Origin: Caulobacter sp. FWC26 | Lineage (GTDB): Bacteria > Pseudomonadota > Alphaproteobacteria > Caulobacterales > Caulobacteraceae | Assembly (NCBI RefSeq): GCF_002742645.2 | Contig: NZ_CP033875.1 | Coordinates: 248,001-312,000 of the forward strand | Reading direction: 5' to 3' | Length of the DNA: 64,000 bases | Part shown: positions 36,691 through 44,380 of the stretch, one piece after another | How positions within the stretch are numbered: the first letter of the stretch is position 1 | Layout: each line of letters begins with the position of its first letter | Position numbers and translations under genes: made by a program | The notes under the pieces: generated by a model | Told to the model about the DNA's origin: nothing | Seen by the model: only the letters and a program-made list of their open reading frames with translations | The model's database searches: none

Positions 36691-38419
36691 CGCTGACCTC
36701 GCAATCCTTGCTGGCCGGCTGGAGCGCTAGGCGTCGGCCGTCCAGGATCAGATCGCGACGCGCGACGGGCTCGCTCAGGCTCGGCGGCCCGGCCTTCATC
36801 CAGGCCTCCAGGTCGTAGCTCTCGCAGCCCACCGTCGCCACTGAGGTGAGCCGCCAGGTCTGATCCGCGCCTTCAGCGAAGACCTTCAAGCGATCGCCCT
36901 CGGCCAGCAGGACCTCGTCCTTGCCGTCGGCGTCGACGTCGGTGACCAGCGCCGGGCACTGCATGGCCGTGAAGGTGCAGTTCGAGCCCGAGGGCTTGGA
37001 CCAGTCCTGCGTGACGAAGCTCTGGGGCAAAGCCTTGCCCGCCGGATAGACGGCCATAGCCTTGAAGTTCGGCCGAGCCTCTTCCGCCGCGACGCGCCTT
37101 TCCGTGCTGGCGGCGGCTTCCCGGGCCCGCTTGGCGATCTCACCGTTGGGATCCGTCTTGAGGCGGTCCAGAGCGTCACGACCATAGCGCCCCGCGTCAA
37201 ACCGCAGGAACTGGAAGTCGAACTTGTCCGCAGCCACCTTGCCGGTCTCCAGGCGCTTGACCTGGCTCGCCACCGACAGTCGCGCCGGGTCGGCGATCGG
37301 GGTGAAGAGGGCGATCAACAGCAGGACGCAAACCGCCGCCATCAGCGGATTGGTCCGCTCCAGCGGTTTCATCCAGGGGCCAGGCTTCACGGCGGCGAGC
37401 GCGTAGCCGATCGTGAAGCCTATGGCGACCAGCAGGAAGACGCCAGCGAACACCCGCTCGGGCGTCAGGCCATACTGGTCGATCCGCAGCCATAGCGCAT
37501 AGCCGGCCAGGATCACGATCGGGATCAGCAACAGGCCCGCGATCCGCGCCGCGAGGCGGGGGATCAGGTGAGGCGGCTCGTCGCCGTCCTGATAGGCGGC
37601 GTTGATCAGCAGGATCAGGGCGGCGGCGGCGGCCAGCAGCAGGGCGGTGGCGGCCTTGGTGCCCCACAGCGGCGCAAGACCCGTGAAGGGCAGGGTGGCC
37701 AGGAACCCGCCGCCGATCAGCACCATCAGCGGCAAGAGCCAGGTGAGCAGGGTCAGGCCCACGGTCAGGGCGCCACGCACTAGGCCCGCGCGCGCCTCGG
37801 TCAGCTGTACGGCCATGTGGACGGCGGCGGCGAACATCAGGCCGGTGGCCGGGAAGGCGAAGGCGGTTTCCCCGATCAGCTTACCGATGGCCGAGATCCC
37901 GATCAGCTTGAACAGCGCGGCGGCCAGGAACAGCAGCAGCCAGAAGGCGCCGGTGAAGGCCAGGGACAGCACCAGCCGCACGCCGTTGGTCCAGGTCAGG
38001 TCGAAATAGGCGGGATAGGGCGCGACGGCCTTGCCGGCCGCGTCGGCGGGCTGGACCAGATGGTGGGCGATGAACAGCATGGCGGCCGTCGCCAGGAACA
38101 GCGGCGGCGACAGCGGGCTGACGCCGATCCGGTCAGGCGCGGCCCCGACCCAGGCGGCGTGGACGGCCAGGATCGCCGTGACGGCGGTGGCCACGGCGCT
38201 CCAGATCAGCAGGTTCCGCCGACGCATGGCCGACAGCGCCGCCAGGGGCAGCAGCGGGACCATCAGCACGCAGACCAGCAGCGGCGCGTACAGCATCGGC
38301 TGCGTCGCGGGCCAGGCCTTCGACTCGTCGGCCTTTTGCAGCAGGAAGAGCGCCACGCCCTGGGCCAGACCGATGGCCAGGCGCAGAATAGCGGCGTCGC
38401 GCGATCGCGTGGCGTCCAT
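36671..38419 (-). CDS. DUF4153 domain membrane protein
   Basis: A 582-residue protein. The N-terminal 390 or so residues contain about ten to twelve membrane segments. They match DUF4153, with DLTWTNGVRLVLSLAFTGAFWLLLFL and a long hydrophobic stretch up to ALFTPIADP. The C-terminal about 190 residues are soluble, with FDFQFLRFDAGRYGRDALDRLK and a probable seven-bladed segment VTDVDADGKDEVLLAEGDRLKVF. Function is unknown. The ATG at 38419 has GAGGA seven bases upstream. Its 3' end overlaps the ABC exporter gene by 20 bases. Confidence 0.85.
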   Translation of the reverse strand: MDATRSRDAAILRLAIGLAQGVALFLLQKADESKAWPATQPMLYAPLLVCVLMVPLLPLAALSAMRRRNLLIWSAVATAVTAILAVHAAWVGAAPDRIGVSPLSPPLFLATAAMLFIAHHLVQPADAAGKAVAPYPAYFDLTWTNGVRLVLSLAFTGAFWLLLFLAAALFKLIGISAIGKLIGETAFAFPATGLMFAAAVHMAVQLTEARAGLVRGALTVGLTLLTWLLPLMVLIGGGFLATLPFTGLAPLWGTKAATALLLAAAAALILLINAAYQDGDEPPHLIPRLAARIAGLLLIPIVILAGYALWLRIDQYGLTPERVFAGVFLLVAIGFTIGYALAAVKPGPWMKPLERTNPLMAAVCVLLLIALFTPIADPARLSVASQVKRLETGKVAADKFDFQFLRFDAGRYGRDALDRLKTDPNGEIAKRAREAAASTERRVAAEEARPNFKAMAVYPAGKALPQSFVTQDWSKPSGSNCTFTAMQCPALVTDVDADGKDEVLLAEGDRLKVFAEGADQTWRLTSVATVGCESYDLEAWMKAGPPSLSEPVARRDLILDGRRLALQPASKDCEVSVKPPPR

Positions 38420-38519
38420 GACAAGGTCCTCCCGTGCGCGGCCACACCACCACGTTGGCGCAAGGTTGTGAAGCCGCGCGCCTTGGCCTAGCAATTTCGC
38501 CCTCAGTGGAGGGGTATCG

Positions 38520-40018
38520 ATGAAACAGTCTTTCCGAGCGGGCTTGCTGGCCCTGGTCGCCGTCGCCGCGCTGTCGGGTCCGGTCGCGTTCGCGCAGGAC
38601 AAGGCGGGCGACAAGCCCGCCGCCGAGAAGTCGGGCTTGGACCTGCCGGCGTTTCCCGCCGAGAAGTCGGTCAAGCAGACCACGGTGCTGGCCGGCAAGA
38701 CTCTGGCCTACACCGCCACGGTCGGCGCCCTTCCCGTGCGCGACGAGAAGGGCAAGAAGATCGCCGAGGTGGTCTATACCGCCTACACTCTGGACGGGCC
38801 ACGCGACCCCAAGCGTCCGATCACCTTCGCTTTCAACGGCGGTCCTGGCGCGGCCAGCGTCTATCTGAACTTCGCCCTGGGCCCCAAGCGGGTGCAGTTC
38901 GGCGCCGAGGGCGACAGCCCTTCTGACTTCAGCAAGCTGGATGACAACCCGGCCTCGTGGCTGGATTTCACCGACCTGGTGTTCATCGATCCGGTCGGCA
39001 CCGGCTTCTCGCGGTCGCTGGTCAATGAGGAAGAGACCAAGAAGCGCTTCTATGGGGTCAAGCAGGACATCGACTACCTGTCGCGGATCGTCTTCGACTA
39101 CCTGGTCAAGACCGATCGCCTGACCTCGCCCAAGTACCTGGTCGGCGAAAGCTATGCGGCTTCCGCGGGCCGCGGTTGGCCTACACGCTGCAGACGGATC
39201 TTGGCGTGGCGGTGAAGGGCGTCGTGCTGGTGTCCCCGCTGCTGACCAGCGCCGGCCGCGTCTCGCAGGAAATCTCGCCGCTCCCGGCCATGTGGACCCT
39301 GCCGTCGATCGCGGCGGCCAAGCTGGAGCGCGACGGCAAGCTGACGCCCGAGAGCATCAAGGCCGTCGAGGACTACACGCGCGGCGAATACATGGTCGAC
39401 CTGATGAAGGGCTCCGATCCCGCCGCGCTGGACCGCCTGACGACCAAGGTCTCGGCGATGACGGGGCTTGATCCGGCCTATGTCCGCCGCGCGGGCGGTC
39501 GTCTGGAGACCCAATCGTTCCTGCGCGAAGTGTTCCGCGACAAGGGGCGCCTCGGCAGCCGCTATGACAGCAACGTCACCTCGCTGGATCCTTTCCCCAA
39601 CGCGCCCGAGCAGGAGGTCAACGATCCGATCCTCGACGCGATCATTGCGCCGACGACCAGCGCCGTCGTCGACTTCACCACCCGCGTGGTCGGCTGGAAG
39701 CCGGAAGGCCGCTACGATGCGCTATCCGACGTGGTGAACCGCAACTGGGATCGCGGTCGCGGCCCCGATACGGAGTCGGTCTCTGACCTTCGCAAGATCG
39801 TCTCGGTCGATCCCAAGCTGAAGGTGCTGATCGTCCACGGCTACAACGACCTGTCGTGCCCGTTCTTCGCCTCGCGCCTGATCGTCGACGCCATGCCGGC
39901 CACGGCCAATGGCCGCGTGACCCTGTCCAACTATGCCGGCGGCCACATGTTCTACAGCCGTCCGGACAGCGGCGCGGCGTTCCGCAAGGACGTCATGGCG
40001 CTGTACGGCGCGAAATAG
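38520..40018 (+). pseudogene. Peptidase S10 family carboxypeptidase, single-base frameshift
   Basis: Two frames together encode one S10-like serine carboxypeptidase. Frame 1 (38520-39155) has a signal peptide, the FAFNGGPGAASVYLNF oxyanion region and YLVGESY with the nucleophile Ser. Frame 2 resumes at once with FRGPRLAYTLQTD and carries the Asp (HGYNDLSCPF) and His (YAGGHMFY) of the triad. At 39153-39160 the sequence reads TATGCGGC where GESYGGF requires TATGGCGGC, so adding one G near 39156 restores a 499-residue protein. Either the gene is broken exactly at its active-site motif or a base is missing from the assembly. Confidence 0.85.
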
Positions 40019-40084
40019 TCGAGGCGTGGTGTCGGCGGGGGCGCTTCTGGAACGTCCTTTGCTCAATCGATCGAGGACCATCCG

Positions 40085-40471
40085 ATGATGAAGCCGCCCG
40101 CCGCGTCCGTTGACGACTATCTGGCCAAGCTGCCCGCCGACCGGCGGGCGGCGTTGGAGACCCTCCGCAGCCAGATCCGGGCGGCGGCCCCAGAGGCGAT
40201 CGAGGCGATCAGCTATGGCCTGCCGACCTTCAAGCTGAACGGCAATCTCGTCCACTTCGGCGCGGCGGCCAAGCACTGCGCCTTCTATCCCGGCGCGGTG
40301 ATGGACGTGTTCGCCGAGCGTCTGGCCGGCTTCGAGACCGCCAAGGGCACGATCCGCTTCCAGCCGGAAGCGCCGCTGCCGCCGGCGTTGGTCGCGGACA
40401 TTGTCCGCCATTGTGTGGTGCGGAACGCGCAGGTCGTGGCCGAGCGGAAGGCTAGGAAGAGGAAGGCTTAG
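40085..40471 (+). CDS. DUF1801 (YdhG-like) protein
   Basis: A 128-residue protein with the DUF1801 pattern: VDDYLAKLPADRRAALETLRSQI, AISYGLPTFKLNGNLVHFGAAAKHCAFYPG, and a long C-terminal helix FETAKGTIRFQPEAPLP. Members of this fold include a frataxin-like iron chaperone of Bacillus; the role here is unknown. The C-terminus is basic (ERKARKRKA). The second ATG at 40088 is an equal start candidate. Confidence 0.82.
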   Translation: MMKPPAASVDDYLAKLPADRRAALETLRSQIRAAAPEAIEAISYGLPTFKLNGNLVHFGAAAKHCAFYPGAVMDVFAERLAGFETAKGTIRFQPEAPLPPALVADIVRHCVVRNAQVVAERKARKRKA

Positions 40472-40606
40472 ACGCCCCCTCCGTCACGCGGCTGCGCCGC
40501 GCGCCACCTCCCCCGCAAGCGGGGCAGGAGGATGCCGCTTCTTCCTCACCCGCATCGCGGGGGAGGTGGCGCGGCGCCGATAGGCGACGTGACGGAGGGG
40601 GCGCTA
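40472..40606. repeat. Palindromic GC-rich intergenic repeat (copy 2 of a family)
   Basis: The whole element is an inverted repeat: GCCCCCTCCGTCACG near its left end is mirrored by CGTGACGGAGGGGGC near its right end, with CACCTCCCCCG.../CGGGGGAGGTGGCGCGGCG inside. It shares long blocks with 3290-3406. It lies between the DUF1801 and ppk2 stops, so it could also act as a bidirectional transcription stop. Confidence 0.8.
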
Positions 40607-41365
40607 CCGCGCCAGTCTTCCGTCCTCCAGCGCCGCCGGCTCGAACGGGAAGATCACGTCCGGATCGGGCTTGGCCACGCCCTTCACGACCTTCTTGTCG
40701 CCCGCCGCATGCAGCAGCCAGCGGATGACGTTCAGCCGCGCGGCCTTCTTGTGGTCGGCGCGGACGCAGATCCAGGGCGCGACATCGCTGTGGGTTCGCA
40801 TCAGCATGTCGTCGCGGGCGGCGGTGTAGTCGTCCCACTTCTCCTCGGCGACCTTGTCGAGATCGCTGGTCTTGAAGGCCTTCAACGGGTCTTCGCGACG
40901 GGCCTTCAGGCGCTTGGCCTGCTCGTCGCGGCTGATGTCCAGCCAGAACTTCACATAGCGCAGCCCGTTCTCGACCAGCATCCGCTCGAAGGCCGGCACG
41001 TCGCGCAGGAACTGCTCCTGCTGCTGCGGCGTCGAGAACCCCATCACCCGTTCAACGCCGGCGCGGTTGTACCAGGAGCGATTGAACAGCACCGTCTCGC
41101 CGCAGGCGGGCAGCCAGTCGACATAACGCTGGAAGTACCATTCGCTGCGTTCTCGGTCGGTGGGCTTGGGAAGGGCCACGACGGTGGTGGCCCGTCGCGA
41201 AAGGTGCTCGGTGATCCGGGCGATCACGCCGTCCTTGCCGGCGGCGTCGCGCCCTTCGAACACGACCAGGATCTTGTCGCCGGTCTCGATCGCCTTTTTC
41301 TGCAAGGCGATCAGCGCCAGCTGCAGCTGGACGAGTTCGGTTTCATAGTCTTCGGACTTGCTCAT
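40604..41365 (-). CDS. ppk2: Polyphosphate kinase 2 family protein
   Basis: A 253-residue single-domain PPK2. Walker A is GRDAAGKDG at residues 38-46, FNRSWYNRAGVERVMGF follows, then the Walker B-like KFWLDISRDEQ and the lid region RREDPLKAFKTSDLD with WDDYTAARDDMLMRT. PPK2 enzymes use polyphosphate to phosphorylate nucleoside mono- or diphosphates. Length fits class I. It is divergent from rsmE, 46 bases away. Confidence 0.93.
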   Translation of the reverse strand: MSKSEDYETELVQLQLALIALQKKAIETGDKILVVFEGRDAAGKDGVIARITEHLSRRATTVVALPKPTDRERSEWYFQRYVDWLPACGETVLFNRSWYNRAGVERVMGFSTPQQQEQFLRDVPAFERMLVENGLRYVKFWLDISRDEQAKRLKARREDPLKAFKTSDLDKVAEEKWDDYTAARDDMLMRTHSDVAPWICVRADHKKAARLNVIRWLLHAAGDKKVVKGVAKPDPDVIFPFEPAALEDGRLAR

Positions 41366-41411
41366 CTGGCGAGCCTACCCCCGAGCGTGCTGGTTAGGCT
41401 AGAAGGACGCC

Positions 41412-42128
41412 ATGATCCGTCTCTTCGTTCCCAACGATCTGTCCGCTGGCGCGGGCGTCGTCCCGACCGTCGACCAGTCGCGCTATCTGACTTCGGTGAT
41501 GCGCTTGTCCATCGGCGCGGAACTTCTGCTGTTCAACGGCCGCGACGGCGAGTGGCGCGCCACCATCGTCGAGGCCACCAAGCGCGGTTGCCTGCTGAAG
41601 GCCGAGGAACAGACGCGGCCGATGGCGCTGGGTCCCGACCTTGATCTGATCGTCGCCATGGTCAAGCGCGGCCGCGTCGAGACGATCGTCGAAAAGGCCG
41701 CCGAGCTGGGCGCGCGCCGGGTGCGCCTGACGATCACCCGGCGGACGAATGTCGATTTCGTCAAGCTGGGTCGCCTGGACGCCATCGCCATGGAGGCCGC
41801 CGAGCAGACTGGTCGCCTGGACGTGCCCGAGGTCGCCGACCCCGAGAAATTGGACAAGATTCTCGACAGCTGGGATCCGGCGCGTCGCCTGGTGTTCTGC
41901 GACGAGGGCGGCGACGCGCGGCCGATGATCGAGGCCTTGGCGGGAACCGGTGATCCGGCCGCCATTCTGATCGGACCCGAAGGCGGCTTTGCGCCAGAGG
42001 AGCGCGAGCGTCTGCGCGGGCTTTCCTTCGTCACGCCGGTGTCGCTTGGGCCACGCATCCTGCGCGCCGACACGGCGGCCATTTCGGCCATGACCCTGTG
42101 GCAGGCCGCCGCCGGGGATTGGCGCTAG
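41412..42128 (+). CDS. rsmE: 16S rRNA (uracil1498-N3)-methyltransferase
   Basis: A 238-residue SPOUT methyltransferase. It has an N-terminal PUA-like domain (MIRLFVPNDLSAG, MRLSIGAELLLFNGRDGEW), the VKRGRVETIVEKAAELGARRV helix, and the knot signature IGPEGGFAPEERERL and LGPRILRADTAAI. RsmE modifies U1498 of 16S rRNA. It lies directly upstream of gshA on the same strand. Confidence 0.93.
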   Translation: MIRLFVPNDLSAGAGVVPTVDQSRYLTSVMRLSIGAELLLFNGRDGEWRATIVEATKRGCLLKAEEQTRPMALGPDLDLIVAMVKRGRVETIVEKAAELGARRVRLTITRRTNVDFVKLGRLDAIAMEAAEQTGRLDVPEVADPEKLDKILDSWDPARRLVFCDEGGDARPMIEALAGTGDPAAILIGPEGGFAPEERERLRGLSFVTPVSLGPRILRADTAAISAMTLWQAAAGDWR

Positions 42129-42140
42129 GACGCAGATAAG

Positions 42141-42262
42141 CTCAAGGTCGCCCCTTGAGGTTCGCAAAGAAAACGCCCAACTGGGCGTGACCGAGTAGTA
42201 TCGCCGTCGGCGGAGAGCATGGGCCCTCTCCTCCCGCAGCACCGCAAACCCTGGGGAGGGAC
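42141..42262 (+). promoter_or_regulatory. Structured leader of gshA, candidate RNA switch
   Basis: The 141-base gap before gshA holds CTCAAG/CTTGAG (42141-42159), ACGCCC-AACT-GGGCGT (42173-42188) and GGAGAG-CATGGGCC-CTCTCC (42212-42231). CCTCCC at 42230-42235 can instead pair with GGGAGG at 42254-42259, which is the ribosome site of gshA. The last two pairings share bases 42230-42231 and exclude each other, a layout that could switch ribosome access. No known riboswitch class is recognised. Confidence 0.4.
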
Positions 42263-42269
42263 GGCTCGC

Positions 42270-43631
42270 ATGGCCGACACCGCTAGCGTCCAGGAGCGTC
42301 AACTGACGCTCGACGATCTGACCGCGTACTTCGCCAAGGGCTGCAAGCCCAAGGAGGCCTTCCGCGTAGGGGCCGAGCACGAGAAGTTCGGCTTCTATCT
42401 GGGCTCGCACGAGCCGGTTCCCTACGAGGGCGACAAGGGCGTCCACGCCCTGCTGACCGGCCTGCAGCGCTTCGGCTGGACGCCGGTCATGGAAGGCGAG
42501 GTCATCATTGGCCTGGAGCGAAACGGGGCCAATGTCAGCCTCGAGCCGGGCGGTCAGTTCGAGCTTTCGGGCGCGCCGCTCTCGACCATGCACGAGATCT
42601 GCGAGGAGACCGGCCAGCACCTGGACGAGGTCAAGACCGTCGCCGACGAACTGGGCCTGGGCTTCACCGGTCTGGGCTTCTCGCCGAAGTGGACCCGCGC
42701 CGAGGTCCCCGTGATGCCCAAGGGGCGTTACGTGATCATGCGCAACTACATGCCCAAGGTCGGTAATCTGGGTCTCGACATGATGCTGCGCACCTGCACG
42801 GTGCAGGCCAATCTCGACTTCTCCAGCGAAGCCGACATGGTCGCCAAGTTCCGGATGAGTCTGGCGCTGCAACCGATCGCCACGGCCCTGTTCGCCAACT
42901 CTCCGTTCACGGAAGGCAAGCCCAACGGCTTCCTCTCCGCCCGCGCCAATGTGTGGACCGACACCGATCCGAACCGCACGGGCCTGCTGGACTTCGTGTT
43001 CGAGGACGGCTTCGATTTCGAGCGCTACGCCCGCTACGCGCTGGACGTGCCGATGTATTTCGTCAAGCGCGGCGACAAGTACATCGACGTGGCCGGCCGG
43101 TCCTTCCGCGATTTCATCGAAGGCAAGCTGCCCGAGTTGCCGGGCGAGATCGCCACGATGAAGGACTTCGCCGACCATACCACGACGGCTTTCCCCGAAG
43201 TGCGGCTGAAGACCTATCTGGAGATGCGCGGCGCCGACGCCGGGCCGTGGAGCCGCCTCTGCGCCCTGCCCGCCTTGTGGACCGGCGTCTTCTACGATGA
43301 CGCTGCGCTCGCGGCGGCCTGGGACCTTTGCAAGGACTGGACGATCGAGGACCGCGAAGGCCTGCGCCGCGATGTGCCCAAGCTCGGCCTCAAGGCCAAG
43401 GTCGCGGGTCGCACGGCCCAGGATGTCGCCAAGGACTTCGTGGCCATCGCGAGATCGGGTCTGAAGAACCGCGCCCTGCTGAACGGCGGCTTCCTCGACG
43501 AGACGATCTATCTGGGCGAACTGGAACAGATCGCCGAGAGCGGGATCACCCCGGCCGAGAAGTTGCTGTCGCTGTACAACGGCGCCTGGGGCGGCGACAT
43601 CGACCGCGTGTTCACCGACTGCGCGTACTAG
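42270..43631 (+). CDS. gshA: Glutamate-cysteine ligase, plant/alphaproteobacterial type
   Basis: A 453-residue enzyme making gamma-glutamylcysteine, the first step of glutathione synthesis. It has FRVGAEHEKFGFYLGSHEPVPY, the ATP/Mg region FELSGAPLSTMHEICEET, PVMPKGRYVIMRNYMP, and the CTVQANLDF strand, all typical of the GCS2/plant-type family. GGGGAGGGA lies about nine bases before the ATG at 42270. The convergent frameshifted DUF427 gene ends 8 bases after the stop. Confidence 0.95.
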   Translation: MADTASVQERQLTLDDLTAYFAKGCKPKEAFRVGAEHEKFGFYLGSHEPVPYEGDKGVHALLTGLQRFGWTPVMEGEVIIGLERNGANVSLEPGGQFELSGAPLSTMHEICEETGQHLDEVKTVADELGLGFTGLGFSPKWTRAEVPVMPKGRYVIMRNYMPKVGNLGLDMMLRTCTVQANLDFSSEADMVAKFRMSLALQPIATALFANSPFTEGKPNGFLSARANVWTDTDPNRTGLLDFVFEDGFDFERYARYALDVPMYFVKRGDKYIDVAGRSFRDFIEGKLPELPGEIATMKDFADHTTTAFPEVRLKTYLEMRGADAGPWSRLCALPALWTGVFYDDAALAAAWDLCKDWTIEDREGLRRDVPKLGLKAKVAGRTAQDVAKDFVAIARSGLKNRALLNGGFLDETIYLGELEQIAESGITPAEKLLSLYNGAWGGDIDRVFTDCAY

Positions 43632-43638
43632 GCGGCCC

Positions 43639-44165
43639 CTAAGGCGCGCCGATATCCCGGTACGGTTGGTCGACCTCGCGTTCCTCGCGGTCGGGATCCG
43701 GCGAGGCGACATTCGGGGGCCAGTGTTCAGCCTGGCTGGTTCCGGACCCGCTGTCAGTGTGCCGGATCACCTCGCCAACATCCAAGGCCTGGGTCTGGGC
43801 CGGCGTAAGGTCGCCGAGCTGAAACTCGACGTGCTCAGGGTAGAAGGCCAGGCGTCCGGCGATCTGGATCAGGGCGGGGGCGGGGCCTCATAGGACCACA
43901 CCGCATCCTCGATGATCTGGCGATCTCGATAGATCGTGAAATAGGTGGCCTGGCCCTTGTACGGACAGTGCGTGCTCTTGTCGGTCGGCCGCAGGAACGC
44001 CATTCGCACGTCGTCGCGCGGGAAATAATAGACCGGCGGGTAGTGAGCTTCCTGAAGGATCAGGGCGTCATCGCTGTCGGCGATCTCGTGGCCCTCGAAG
44101 AGCACCCGGACCACGCCGGGCGCGCGGGTGAGGGCGATGGGGTGACTTTCGTCCAGGGTCGTCAT
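43639..44165 (-). pseudogene. DUF427 domain protein, single-base frameshift
   Basis: The open frame 43869-44165 encodes 98 residues of a DUF427 protein (RVLFEGHEIADSDDALIL, YPPVYYFPRDDV, KSTHCPYKGQATYFTIY, VWSYEAPPP) and stops at 43869. The next frame continues it without a gap: ALIQIAGRLAFYPEHVEFQL, then about 55 more residues to a TAG at 43639. A G5 run (43876-43880, minus-strand C5) lies at the break, and one extra base there gives EAPPPALIQIAG and a 175-residue protein. The restored end abuts gshA by 8 bases. Real mutation or an assembly homopolymer error are both possible. Confidence 0.82.
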
Positions 44166-44380
44166 GATCGGGGGCTCGCGTTCGGTTTTCGGTATGCGCC
44201 CTTAACGCACGAGACAGCGGCCAAGCTTCCCGCTTCGAAAGGCCCTGACGGCCCCCACGCAAGCCGTTGCTTGTGAAACGGTCTCACGCGTGGTCTTCTC
44301 GCCGCCAAATTGGGGCCGGCGGGGATGATTTGACCATGGGGGGTCCGTTCCCGCCTCTCGTTACGATTCAAGGCTAGCGT

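Noticed and set aside
41394..43712. A 772-codon frame antisense to rsmE and gshA
   Set aside because: It crosses two real genes and their structured gap without any domain; it is a codon-bias artefact.
43666..43893. 75-codon plus-strand ORF after gshA
   Set aside because: The same bases encode, on the minus strand, the second part of the frameshifted DUF427 protein.
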